Shown: in pieces, positions 26,194 through 33,511 of the stretch
Numbering within the stretch: position 1 is the first letter of the stretch
Layout: each line of letters opens with the position of its first letter
Assembly (NCBI RefSeq): GCF_015223355.1
Contig: NZ_JADFFK010000036.1
Location: 1-33,511, forward strand
Reading direction: 5' to 3'
Origin: Salipiger mangrovisoli
GTDB taxonomy: Bacteria; Pseudomonadota; Alphaproteobacteria; Rhodobacterales; Rhodobacteraceae
Length of the DNA: 33,511 nucleotides
Translations under genes and position numbers: made by a program
The notes under the pieces: model-generated
What the model was told of the DNA's origin: nothing
The model's input: only the letters and a program-made list of their open reading frames with translations
Database searches by the model: none

Positions 26194-27256
26194 ACCGTCC
26201 GACAAGATCATCCTCGACGTGGCGCTGCAGGGCGGTGGCGCGCATGGGGCGTTCACCTGGGGCGTGCTGGACGCATTGCTCGAAGACGAGCGCATCGAGA
26301 TCGGCGCGCTCTCGGGTGCCAGCGCGGGAGCGATGAACGCCATCGTCGTCGCCTCGGGCATCGCCACCGGCGGCCGCGAGGGCGGGCGGGCGGCATTGCG
26401 CCGCTTCTGGACCTCGGTGAACGCCGCCGCGCGCGAAGCAACCCCGGTGTTCCAGATGCTCGAGACCTTCCCCGGCTTCTTCGCCGCCTCCGCCGCCTGG
26501 TGGCAGATGGTCAGCGGCGGGCAGGTCACCGTCTCGTCGCGCCCCTGGCAGGGACGCGCCGCGCAGATGGCCCTGCGCGAGCTGATCGCTGCCCAGGTGG
26601 ATTTCGAAGCGCTGCAACGCGACGACGCGCCCCGCCTCTTCGTGTCGGCCACGAATGCCCGCAGCGGCGGCGCGCGGGTCTTCCGCAATCACGAACTCAG
26701 CCCGGATGTCGCCATCGCCTCGGCCTGCCTGCCGATGAGCTTTCCGCCGGTCAGCATAGACGGCGAGGACTACTGGGATGGCGGCTATGCCGCCAACCCT
26801 CCGATCGCCGCACTGGTGCGCTTCACCCCGCAGTCCGATCTGCTGCTGGTCACCATCAACCCGGCGCGCCGCGATTTCACCGCCCGCTCGCCCGAGGAGA
26901 TCACCGAGCGGGTCAGCGAAATGGTCTTCAACCAGGCCCTGCTCACCGAGCTGCGCGGGATCGCCATCATCCAGGACGCACTGATCGACCACATGAAGAC
27001 CCACGAGGGCGAGAGCGGGTCAGACCTGCTGCGCGACCTGCACGACCTGCGCTTCCACGAGATCCACGACGAGGCGACGCTGACCGGGCTCGATCCGCAC
27101 ACCAAGATGTATCCGGCGCTGGAGATGCTGCTCGAACTGCATCAAAGCGGTCGCGCCGCGGCGAGCCGGTGGCTCGCGGAGAACTTCGACAGCCTCGGCA
27201 AGCGTGGCACGGCGAGACTGCGCGAGCGCTATCTGGCGGATATGCTGCACCTGTGA
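26174..27256 (+). CDS. Patatin-like phospholipase / serine acyl hydrolase
   Basis: A 360-residue cytoplasmic lipase-like enzyme. It has the oxyanion motif GGGAHG (20-25), the nucleophile elbow GASAG with Ser50, and the catalytic dyad aspartate Asp202 in DGGY. The C-terminal 120 residues are helical. There is no signal peptide. ATG 26174 gives MTNSTTEPSDK; the GGAGG upstream is 14 bp away, rather far. An ATT codon at 26168 would fit that spacing better, so the true start is slightly uncertain. It likely cleaves acyl esters of lipids; in alphaproteobacteria relatives are linked to membrane or PHB lipid turnover. The next gene is also a phospholipase-family protein, which suggests a shared lipid role. 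Confidence 0.88.
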   Translation: MTNSTTEPSDKIILDVALQGGGAHGAFTWGVLDALLEDERIEIGALSGASAGAMNAIVVASGIATGGREGGRAALRRFWTSVNAAAREATPVFQMLETFPGFFAASAAWWQMVSGGQVTVSSRPWQGRAAQMALRELIAAQVDFEALQRDDAPRLFVSATNARSGGARVFRNHELSPDVAIASACLPMSFPPVSIDGEDYWDGGYAANPPIAALVRFTPQSDLLLVTINPARRDFTARSPEEITERVSEMVFNQALLTELRGIAIIQDALIDHMKTHEGESGSDLLRDLHDLRFHEIHDEATLTGLDPHTKMYPALEMLLELHQSGRAAASRWLAENFDSLGKRGTARLRERYLADMLHL

Positions 27257-27420
27257 CTTCCCGGCCCCAGGCGCACATGTAAGGCTCGACGCCTGCCGCC
27301 GCTTCGCGCTAGGCTTTCCGTCAAGCGGCGGCAAAGACCCGCGACGAAAGGGTGGACAGCGGCGCACTCGGTCCAGAGGGCGGGAGATGCGTGGCGGACG
27401 GCCCTGCCGGACGGGTCCAG

Positions 27421-28980
27421 ATGATGTGGGTGCGTCCGATGCGTTTTCTTGAAGGCCTTCTGGTCCTGGTCCTGGTCCTGATCACTTTCGTGTTCGGGAT
27501 GAAGCTGCTGTTCCCCTTGCCCGACCGCGAGTTGGTAGCGGCGCAGCACCGGCTGCCCCCCGACACCGAGGGGGCGCTTGGCAGCGTGATCGTGCCACTC
27601 CTCGCCGCACATGATGGCCAGAGCGGCGTGCAGCCGCTGGCCGACGGTCGCGATGCTTTCGCGGCGCGGGTGCTGCTGGCGCGCGCGGCGCAGGTCTCGA
27701 TCGATGCGCAGTATTACATCTGGCAGGACGATACGACGGGGCTGATCCTGCTCGACGAGCTGCGCGCCGCCGCCGCCCGCGGCGTGCGGGTGCGGCTTCT
27801 GGTGGATGACAACGGCATCCCCGGCCTCGACACGCTGCTGGCCGAGCTCGACGCCATGCCAAGCGCCGACGTGCGCATCTTCAACCCGTTCACGCTCCGC
27901 GACCCCAAGCTCGTGTCCTACCTTTTCGACTTCACCCGCCTGAACCGGCGGATGCACAACAAGTCGATGACCGTCGACGGGATGGCCACCGTGGTTGGCG
28001 GGCGCAACATCGGCGACATCTATTTCGAATACGGCGAAGGGACGCATTACTTCGACGTCGATGCGTTGGCAGTGGGGCCGATCGTCGAGGAAGTCGCCGA
28101 CTCCTTCGACCGCTACTGGAACAGCGCCTCGGCCTATGACGCCGAGCTGCTGCTGGACGCTGCGCTTACGCCCGCCCTTGCCGAGGCCGGCAAGACGGCG
28201 CGCAATTCCTCGCTCGGCAACGGCTACCTGAAGGTCGTGGCCGAGAGCAATCTCGTGTCCGGGCTGAAAGGCGGCGCGCTGGCTCTCGAATGGGGTGATG
28301 CGGAACTGCTCGTCGACGATCCGGCCAAGGGTCTCGGCAAGGTGCCCGGCGCAGGCAAGATCGTCGAGCGGCTGTTCGAACTGGTGGATGGCGTCGAAAG
28401 CAACCTCGATCTTGTTTCGGCCTATTTCATTCCCGGCGAGCGGGGCACCGAGGCGCTGACCGCGCTGGCCCGCAAGGGGGTCGAGGTGCGGGTGCTGACC
28501 AATGCGCTGGAGGCGACCGACGTGATGCCGGTGCACGCCGCCTACATGGGGTACCGAAAGCCGCTCCTCGAAGGCGGGGTGACGCTCTACGAGCTGCGCG
28601 CGATGCGCGAGGAACACGTGCGACGGTCGCTGCCCGAGGTGCTCTCGGGCTCGGCCTCGGGGCTGCATGCCAAGGTCTTCGGGATGGACGGCACGCGGGC
28701 CTTCATCGGCTCGTTCAACCTGGATCCGCGGTCGGCGCAGATCAACACCGAGATGGGGCTGCTGATCGACAGCCCGTCGATCGCCGCCGCCATCTCCGAG
28801 CAGCTCGACACCCCGACCTATGCCTATGACGTCACGCTGGACGACGCGGGCGATCTGGTCTGGACCAACACGCCGCAGGTCGGCCCGCCGCTCGTCTTCC
28901 ACAGCGAGCCCAACGCCGGGCCGGTCACCCGCGCCCTGACCCATGTGATCAGCTGGCTGCCGGTCGAATGGATGCTCTGA
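27421..28980 (+). CDS. Membrane-anchored phospholipase D-family protein (cardiolipin synthase C-like)
   Basis: Up to 519 residues. One N-terminal helix (LLVLVLVLITFVFGM) anchors the protein. Two HKD motifs follow: His179-Lys181-Asp186 (HNKSMTVDG, then GGRNIGDIYF) and His416-Lys418-Asp423 (HAKVFGMDG, then GSFNLDPRS). Both are needed for phosphatidyl transfer. The spacing and IDAQYYIW block resemble ClsC/YmdC-type cardiolipin synthases; a phospholipase D or nuclease role is less likely. No clear ribosome site helps the start: ATG 27421, 27424 or 27439 are all possible, and all keep the anchor. It follows the patatin gene by 164 bp. Tandem CTGGTC repeats encode part of the helix. Confidence 0.88.
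   Translation: MMWVRPMRFLEGLLVLVLVLITFVFGMKLLFPLPDRELVAAQHRLPPDTEGALGSVIVPLLAAHDGQSGVQPLADGRDAFAARVLLARAAQVSIDAQYYIWQDDTTGLILLDELRAAAARGVRVRLLVDDNGIPGLDTLLAELDAMPSADVRIFNPFTLRDPKLVSYLFDFTRLNRRMHNKSMTVDGMATVVGGRNIGDIYFEYGEGTHYFDVDALAVGPIVEEVADSFDRYWNSASAYDAELLLDAALTPALAEAGKTARNSSLGNGYLKVVAESNLVSGLKGGALALEWGDAELLVDDPAKGLGKVPGAGKIVERLFELVDGVESNLDLVSAYFIPGERGTEALTALARKGVEVRVLTNALEATDVMPVHAAYMGYRKPLLEGGVTLYELRAMREEHVRRSLPEVLSGSASGLHAKVFGMDGTRAFIGSFNLDPRSAQINTEMGLLIDSPSIAAAISEQLDTPTYAYDVTLDDAGDLVWTNTPQVGPPLVFHSEPNAGPVTRALTHVISWLPVEWML
27460..27480 (+). repeat. Hexamer repeat in the membrane anchor codons
   Basis: CTGGTC is repeated three times plus CTG, encoding Leu-Val-Leu-Val-Leu-Val-Leu. Gain or loss of units by slippage stays in frame and would change the helix by two residues each time. 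Confidence 0.7.
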
Positions 28981-29066
28981 ACGGCGGGTTGCGGCGGGCG
29001 TGACCTTGCGACATCTTCGGTTCCGAGCGCCCCTGGGGTGCCGCAACGAAGCGACGGAGTCCCGCC

Positions 29067-29900
29067 ATGTCCCAACCCTGCATCATCTGCGTTGCCATCA
29101 CCGGTTCGCTGCCCACCAAGGCGGACAACCCCGCCGTGCCAACAACCGTGTCCGAGCAGGTCGAGTCGACGCAGGCGGCCTTCGAGGCCGGGGCCACCAT
29201 CGCCCATTGCCACGTGCGCGACGACGAGGGCAAACCGACCTCTGATCCCGAGCGCTTCGCCGCGTTGAAGGAGGGGATCGAAAAGCACTGCCCCGGCATG
29301 ATCGTGCAGCTCTCGACCGGCGGCCGTTCGGGCGCGGGCAAGACGCGCGGCGGCATGCTGCCGTTGCGCCCCGACATGGCCTCGCTCTCGGTGGGCTCGA
29401 ACAACTTCCCGACCCGCGTCTACGAGAACCCGCCGGATCTGGTGGAATGGCTGGCCTCGGAGATGAAGACCTACGGCGTGAAGCCCGAGATCGAGGCGTT
29501 TGACCTCTCGCACATCTACCAGGCCAAGGCGATGGCCGACCGCGGCGCGCTGGTCGGCACGCCCTACGTGCAGTTCGTCATGGGAGTGAAGAACTCGATG
29601 CCCGCGGTGAAGCGCGTCTTCGACTATTACGTCGAGACGGTGAAGCTGCTTTTCGGCGAGGACGCGCCATGGTGCGCCGCCGGCATCGGGCGGCACCAGA
29701 TCGAGCTGAACGACTGGGCCGCCGCCGCAGGCGGCCACCTGCGCACCGGGCTCGAGGACAATATCCGCATCGACAGGAACACCCTCGCCCCGTCCAACGC
29801 CGCGCTGGTGCAGCGCGCCGTCGAGGTGGCGCAGAAGCATGGCCGCTCCATCGCCACCCCCGCCGAGGCCCGCGCGCTGCTTGGGCTGCGCGCGGCCTGA
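29067..29900 (+). CDS. BKACE-family beta-keto acid cleavage enzyme (DUF849)
   Basis: A 277-residue cytoplasmic enzyme that condenses a beta-keto acid with acetyl-CoA and splits it to acetoacetate and a new CoA ester. The zinc ligands are in place: His47 and His49 (HCHVRD) and Glu230 (GLEDNI), at almost the same numbers as in the founding lysine-fermentation enzyme Kce. The GxGRHQ block is also present. Family members use 3-keto-5-aminohexanoate, dehydrocarnitine and other keto acids. A BCCT transporter gene ends 4 bp away on the opposite strand, which favours dehydrocarnitine or a similar quaternary amine. No carnitine dehydrogenase gene is visible here, so the substrate is inferred. The start is ATG 29067, with ACGGAG upstream. 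Confidence 0.88.
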   Translation: MSQPCIICVAITGSLPTKADNPAVPTTVSEQVESTQAAFEAGATIAHCHVRDDEGKPTSDPERFAALKEGIEKHCPGMIVQLSTGGRSGAGKTRGGMLPLRPDMASLSVGSNNFPTRVYENPPDLVEWLASEMKTYGVKPEIEAFDLSHIYQAKAMADRGALVGTPYVQFVMGVKNSMPAVKRVFDYYVETVKLLFGEDAPWCAAGIGRHQIELNDWAAAAGGHLRTGLEDNIRIDRNTLAPSNAALVQRAVEVAQKHGRSIATPAEARALLGLRAA

Positions 29901-29904
29901 GCGC

Positions 29905-31581
29905 TTATTCGGCTGGGCTCGCCTCCGGGCGCAGCCCGCCCGCGGTGCTCTCCTCGCTCACCGGGCCGTGGCCGAATTCCTCGAGCCCCGGCCGCGCGCC
30001 GATGCTGATGTGCTCGATGTCCTCGGCGGCAAAGCCGCGGATGATCGAGGGGATCATCATGCTCACCAGGATGAAGATCGGCAGGCCGACCACGGTGATC
30101 ACCTGCTGCAGCGCGGTCAGCCCCGCCTCGCCCGCCAGCAGGATCAGCATCGCCGCCACGACCCCTTCGGCCGCGCCCCAGAACACCCGCTGGTGCACCG
30201 GACCGGGCGTCGCCGTGCCGGTGCAGAGCATGTCCACCACCAGCGAGGCCGAGTCCGAGGAGGTGGCGAAGAAGATCGCCACGATCACCACGGCGAAGCC
30301 CTGGATGAAGGTGGTGAAGGGGAAATGCTCGAAGAAGGCGAACATCGCCAGCGGCACGCTGTCGGCCACGGCGCGGCTGAGTTCCCCGGCGCTATCGCCC
30401 ATCGCCGCGCGCGCGGCAAGGCCAAGACCGTCGAAGTCCATCGCCTGCCAGCCGAAGATGGCGAACCAGATCAGGGTGAAGAGCGAGGGCGCCAGCAGCA
30501 CGCCGAAGACGAACTCGCGCACCGTCCGCCCGCGCGAGATGCGCGCCACGAAGAGCCCGATGAACGGCGACCAGGTGACGGTCCAGGCCCAGTAGAACAC
30601 CGTCCAGCTGCCCTGCCAGCCCCAGCCGTCGGTGCTGGGGTTCTCGTTGGCCAGCATGTCGTTCCAGAAGGCCAGCCGCGGCAGGTTCGAGAAATAGAGC
30701 CCGAAGGTCTCGACGATGCCGCGCAGCAGGAACAGCGTCGAGCCGCAGACCAGCACGAAGATCATCAGCGCCACCGCCATGGCGATATTGAGGTTCGAGA
30801 GCATCTTCACGCCCTTGTCGAGCCCGGCCACGATCGAGCCCACGGCCACCACGGTCAGCACGGTGAGGATCGCCACCTTCACGAAAGCCCCATCGCCGGT
30901 GCCGAAGAGCGCGTCGAGCCCCGCGGCGATCTGGCTCGAGCCCAGTCCCAGAGACACCGCCACGCCGAAGAGCGTGCCGAGGATCGAGGCGATGTCGATG
31001 GCCTTGCCGACCGGGCCGTGGATGCCCTCGCCCAGCAGCGGGTAGAACACCGAGCTCACCCGCACCGGCAGGTCGTAGCGGTTGATGAAATAGGCAAAGG
31101 CCAGCCCCGGCAGGGTGAAGATCGTCCAGGTGTGCAGCCCGAGGTGGTAGATGGCGATCGACATGGCATCGCGCGCCGCCTGCTCGGTATAGGGCTCGAC
31201 CCCCGGCAGCGGCGGGGTGGAGAAATGGCTGATCGGCTCGGCGACGCCCCAGAACATCAGCACCGTCCCGATGCCGCCGGCAAAGAGCATGGTGAACCAA
31301 GACAGGTTGGAATAGACCGGCCGCTCGCCCTTGCGCCCCAGCCGGATGTGCCCGTGCCGCGACATGGCGGCCCAGATCAGGAAGCCCAGCCAGACGTTCA
31401 CCCCCAGCACGAAGAACCACCCGAGGTTGGTGACGATCCAGCTGCGCCCCACGGCAAAGGCATCGCCTATCGGTTCGGGAAAGATCACGAGGGCCAGCAC
31501 GAAGACGATCGTGAAACCGGCGGAGATGAAAAAGATCGTCGGATCGGTGCGCAGGCCGAGGCGGCGGGCAAGCTGTTCCAA
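29905..31581 (-). CDS. BCCT-family transporter (betaine/carnitine/choline type)
   Basis: A 558-residue secondary transporter with about 12 helices and a 45-residue cytoplasmic tail. The family signature WTVFYWAWTVTWSP (326-339) then ARISRGRTVREF is clear. Two substrate-site differences from the betaine carrier BetP stand out: the aromatic-box Trp corresponding to BetP Trp374 is Thr334, and the glycine-rich helix reads GGIGTVLMF, with Val where the third Gly of GxGxG is expected. The substrate may therefore not be betaine. The start is TTG 31581, the only possible start before a long stretch without ATG or GTG; its ribosome site is weak. It is convergent with the BKACE gene and downstream of the aldehyde dehydrogenase on its own strand. 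Confidence 0.88.
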   Translation of the reverse strand: MEQLARRLGLRTDPTIFFISAGFTIVFVLALVIFPEPIGDAFAVGRSWIVTNLGWFFVLGVNVWLGFLIWAAMSRHGHIRLGRKGERPVYSNLSWFTMLFAGGIGTVLMFWGVAEPISHFSTPPLPGVEPYTEQAARDAMSIAIYHLGLHTWTIFTLPGLAFAYFINRYDLPVRVSSVFYPLLGEGIHGPVGKAIDIASILGTLFGVAVSLGLGSSQIAAGLDALFGTGDGAFVKVAILTVLTVVAVGSIVAGLDKGVKMLSNLNIAMAVALMIFVLVCGSTLFLLRGIVETFGLYFSNLPRLAFWNDMLANENPSTDGWGWQGSWTVFYWAWTVTWSPFIGLFVARISRGRTVREFVFGVLLAPSLFTLIWFAIFGWQAMDFDGLGLAARAAMGDSAGELSRAVADSVPLAMFAFFEHFPFTTFIQGFAVVIVAIFFATSSDSASLVVDMLCTGTATPGPVHQRVFWGAAEGVVAAMLILLAGEAGLTALQQVITVVGLPIFILVSMMIPSIIRGFAAEDIEHISIGARPGLEEFGHGPVSEESTAGGLRPEASPAE

Positions 31582-31684
31582 GGGCTCAAACCTATGTGTT
31601 TTTTCGTGTGGGCTCCCTTTCGGAACGGATCACCTCCGGGATGGTTCCGCCTTCGGTTGCATTCCGCCCGCATCCGCCCCCGCG

Positions 31685-31712
31685 AAAACGCCGGCCCCCG
31701 CAGGGACCGGCG
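31685..31712 (-). terminator. Intrinsic terminator of the aldehyde dehydrogenase gene
   Basis: On the minus strand CGCCGG (31712-31707) pairs with CCGGCG (31694-31689), with further C-G pairs inside, followed directly by TTTTC (plus-strand AAAA at 31685-31688). It lies 28 bp past the gene's stop and separates it from the BCCT gene, which is then expected to have its own promoter in 31582-31684. Confidence 0.6.
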
Positions 31713-31739
31713 CTCATGTCACGCGCCCACCGGAGCCGC

Positions 31740-33203
31740 TCAGAGGTCGATCAGCACCGTCTTCGTGCGGCGGTTCGCAAGGTAAGCCTCGCGCCCCAGA
31801 TCCTTGCCGAGGCCGCTGGCCTTCCATCCTCCCGTCGGCAGGATATGGTCCCGCGTCCTTCCGTAGCGGTTGACCCAGACCGTCCCCGCCTCGAGATCGC
31901 GCGTCAGCCGCAGCGCCCGCGACAGGTCGCGGGTGAAGAGCCCCGCCGCCAGACCGTAAGTGGGGTGGCTTGCAAGCTGCATCGCCTCCTCCTCGGTCTC
32001 GAAGGTCTGGAAAGTGGCGACGGGTCCGAAGATCTCCTCGCGCACCGCCGGGCTGGTCTCGTCGACCCCGCCGATCAGGGTGGGCCGGTAGAAGGCGCCG
32101 TCATGCTCGAACCGCCCGCCGCCGCAGATCAGCTCGGCCCCCTGCTCGGTCGCCGCCTGCACGATGCTGTCGATGCGCTGCAGCTGCTTTTCCGAGATGA
32201 TCGGCGAGAAGCCCGCCTCGGCGCTGTGGGTCTCCGACGGGGTGATCTTGGCAAACCGCTCGGCGAGCTTCGCGGCCAGTGCCTCTGCCACGCTGGCCTC
32301 GACGATCATCCGCGAGCCCGCGACGCAGAACTGCCCGGCGTTCGGGATGATGCCGGTGACCAGCGCGTCAGCGGTCACGTCAAGATCGGCATCGGCGAAG
32401 ACCACCATCGGGCTCTTGCCGCCCAGCTCCAGCGTCATCGGCTTGATGCCGGTGCGGGCGATGTTCTCCATGATCGCCGCCCCCGCGCGGGTCGAGCCGG
32501 TGAAGGACACCTTGTCGATGCCGGGATGGCCGGTGATTGCCGCGCCGGTGGTCGGCCCGTCGCCCAGCACCACGTTGAAGAGCCCCGCCGGGATCCCCGC
32601 CCGCACCGCCAGCTCGGCGAGGTAGAGCGTCGTGTAGGGCGTCATCTCAGAGGGTTTCAGCACCACCGCATTGCCCGCCGAAAGCGCAGGGCCGAGCTTC
32701 CAGGCTGCCATCGAGATCGGGAAGTTCCAGGGCGTGATCGCGCCGATCACGCCATAGGGGTGGTCCGAGATGTAGCCGAACTGGCTGTCCGCCGTCGGCA
32801 CCAGCGTCCCCGCCTCCTTGTCGGCGAATTCGGCGAAGAACTTGATCTGCTCGGCGGTGACCATCACGTCCCCGGCCAGCGCCGCCGCGTAGGGGCGCGA
32901 CGAGCAGACCGCCTCGAGCTTCGCCAGCGTCTCGGCTTCCTGCTCGATCAGTTCGGCCCAGGCATAGAGCGCGCGCAGCCGGGCGCGCGGCTGCAGCCCG
33001 GCCCAGCCCGAGCTCCGCAGCGCATTGCGGGCGCTCATCACCGCGCGGTCGACCAGCGCGGCGTCGGCGCAGGGAATGGCCCCGAGCACCCGCCCCGTCG
33101 ACGGCGAGCGCAGCTCCAGCGCCTCCTCGCCAGAAACGTAGTCCCCGCCGATGAAATGCCGGTTGGGCAGCGCGATGCGGTCGGGATCGAAAGCGAATGT
33201 CAT
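31740..33203 (-). CDS. NAD(P)-dependent aldehyde dehydrogenase
   Basis: A 487-residue aldehyde dehydrogenase of the broad ALDH1/2/9 type. Catalytic Cys293 is in NAGQFCVAGSR, general base Glu259 in LELGGKSPMVVF, the coenzyme motif is FTGSTRAG (234-241) and the oxyanion Asn160 is in TPWNFPISMAAWKLGPALSAG. The start is ATG 33203, with GGAGG 7 bases upstream; an upstream in-frame extension is Arg-rich and not gene-like. Neighbours suggest a role in quaternary-amine or amino-aldehyde breakdown, for example betaine aldehyde or trimethylaminobutyraldehyde, but the specific substrate cannot be read. Confidence 0.9.
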   Translation of the reverse strand: MTFAFDPDRIALPNRHFIGGDYVSGEEALELRSPSTGRVLGAIPCADAALVDRAVMSARNALRSSGWAGLQPRARLRALYAWAELIEQEAETLAKLEAVCSSRPYAAALAGDVMVTAEQIKFFAEFADKEAGTLVPTADSQFGYISDHPYGVIGAITPWNFPISMAAWKLGPALSAGNAVVLKPSEMTPYTTLYLAELAVRAGIPAGLFNVVLGDGPTTGAAITGHPGIDKVSFTGSTRAGAAIMENIARTGIKPMTLELGGKSPMVVFADADLDVTADALVTGIIPNAGQFCVAGSRMIVEASVAEALAAKLAERFAKITPSETHSAEAGFSPIISEKQLQRIDSIVQAATEQGAELICGGGRFEHDGAFYRPTLIGGVDETSPAVREEIFGPVATFQTFETEEEAMQLASHPTYGLAAGLFTRDLSRALRLTRDLEAGTVWVNRYGRTRDHILPTGGWKASGLGKDLGREAYLANRRTKTVLIDL

Positions 33204-33511
33204 GGGGGCACCTCCTGCCGGTCGTCCTGCCTGCCCACCGTCGCGCCGGGGCGGCGCGCTGCGGCATTTCTGCCGCCACCGCAGCAGCTTGCGACGGAAG
33301 GTCCTGCGCAAGTCTTAGCGGGCGTATTTTTCTCTGGCCAGTGCCGCGAGCGGCGGCGCAGGCTGGTCGGCGCGCCGCACGTGGCGTAAGGCGTAATTTC
33401 CGGGCAGCTCGCGACGCTGTCGAGACCCGCCGTAATTCTTCGGCAAATCTTGAAACTGCTTGGGTGATGCCGGAGATAGCAGAATAATCGGGGCGGGCCT
33501 AGGGTGCCGCA
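33204..33511. promoter_or_regulatory. Region upstream of the aldehyde dehydrogenase, with short repeats
   Basis: No gene is convincing in these 308 bp. The base composition drops in G+C after about 33300 (GTATTTTTCTC, GTAATTTCC, GTAATTCTT, GAATAAT), as expected for promoters. GGCGTAA occurs twice in tandem at 33383-33396. CGTAATT occurs at the end of this pair and again near 33431, each time followed 3-4 bases later by CGG. These may be regulator sites for the leftward gene. A rightward TTGGGT-N17-AATAAT near 33459-33487 could serve a gene beyond the window. Confidence 0.35.

Noticed and set aside
31740..33311. Arg-rich N-terminal extension of the last aldehyde dehydrogenase
   Set aside because: The extension does not resemble the family and lies over the promoter; ATG 33203 has GGAGG at 7 bp.
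33459..33487. TTGGGT-N17-AATAAT as a firm promoter at the right edge
   Set aside because: The -35 match is poor and no gene follows within the window, so it is mentioned only as a possibility.

Overview
The window looks like chromosomal DNA from a high-GC alphaproteobacterium, most probably a marine Rhodobacterales (Roseobacter-group) species. Gene families, codon use and a CcsR-type ('cuckoo') small RNA, a family known from Rhodobacterales, point that way. I found no tRNA, rRNA, insertion sequence, phage gene or CRISPR array.

Layout. (1) 1-1624: the tail of a membrane protein, then an amidase. (2) 1815-1886, minus strand: a two-hairpin small RNA with anti-Shine-Dalgarno loops. (3) 2032-5951: a lysine/pipecolate module, with a LysR regulator divergent from an antiquitin-type aldehyde dehydrogenase (AmaB) across a clear T-N11-A operator, and an AmaA-type FAD oxidase convergent with amaB. 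(4) 6106-7878: an unusual glycoside-hydrolase-like protein with a hydrophobic C-terminal end. (5) 8285-12475, minus strand: a four-gene GtsABCD-type glucose/mannose ABC importer. (6) 12754-20906: an aerobic form I carbon monoxide dehydrogenase cluster, coxC-M-S-L-D-E-F, whose large subunit carries the diagnostic AYRCSFR loop. (7) 20992-23177: an OmpR-type response regulator and its histidine kinase. (8) 23316-25765: a four-helix membrane protein translationally overlapping a periplasmic PQQ dehydrogenase, like the two-subunit polyol dehydrogenase SldBA. (9) 26174-28980: a patatin-like lipase and a membrane-anchored phospholipase D-family protein. (10) 29067-33203: a BKACE (beta-keto acid cleavage) enzyme, a BCCT transporter and an aldehyde dehydrogenase, probably for a carnitine- or betaine-like compound.

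How it works together. The centre (8.3-25.8 kb) is an energy-scavenging block. CO dehydrogenase takes electrons from CO, the PQQ enzyme takes electrons from a periplasmic sugar or polyol, and the ABC system imports sugar. CoxC (MHYT-LytTR) is the obvious regulator. Two 17-bp direct repeats exactly 20 bp apart, plus a weaker third copy, begin at the coxC stop codon and lie just upstream of coxM; they are the best candidate CoxC operator. A 19-bp hairpin closed by G-U pairs separates coxMSL (enzyme) from coxDEF (maturation). The flanks are catabolic modules for amides, lysine and quaternary amines, typical of a metabolically versatile marine heterotroph.
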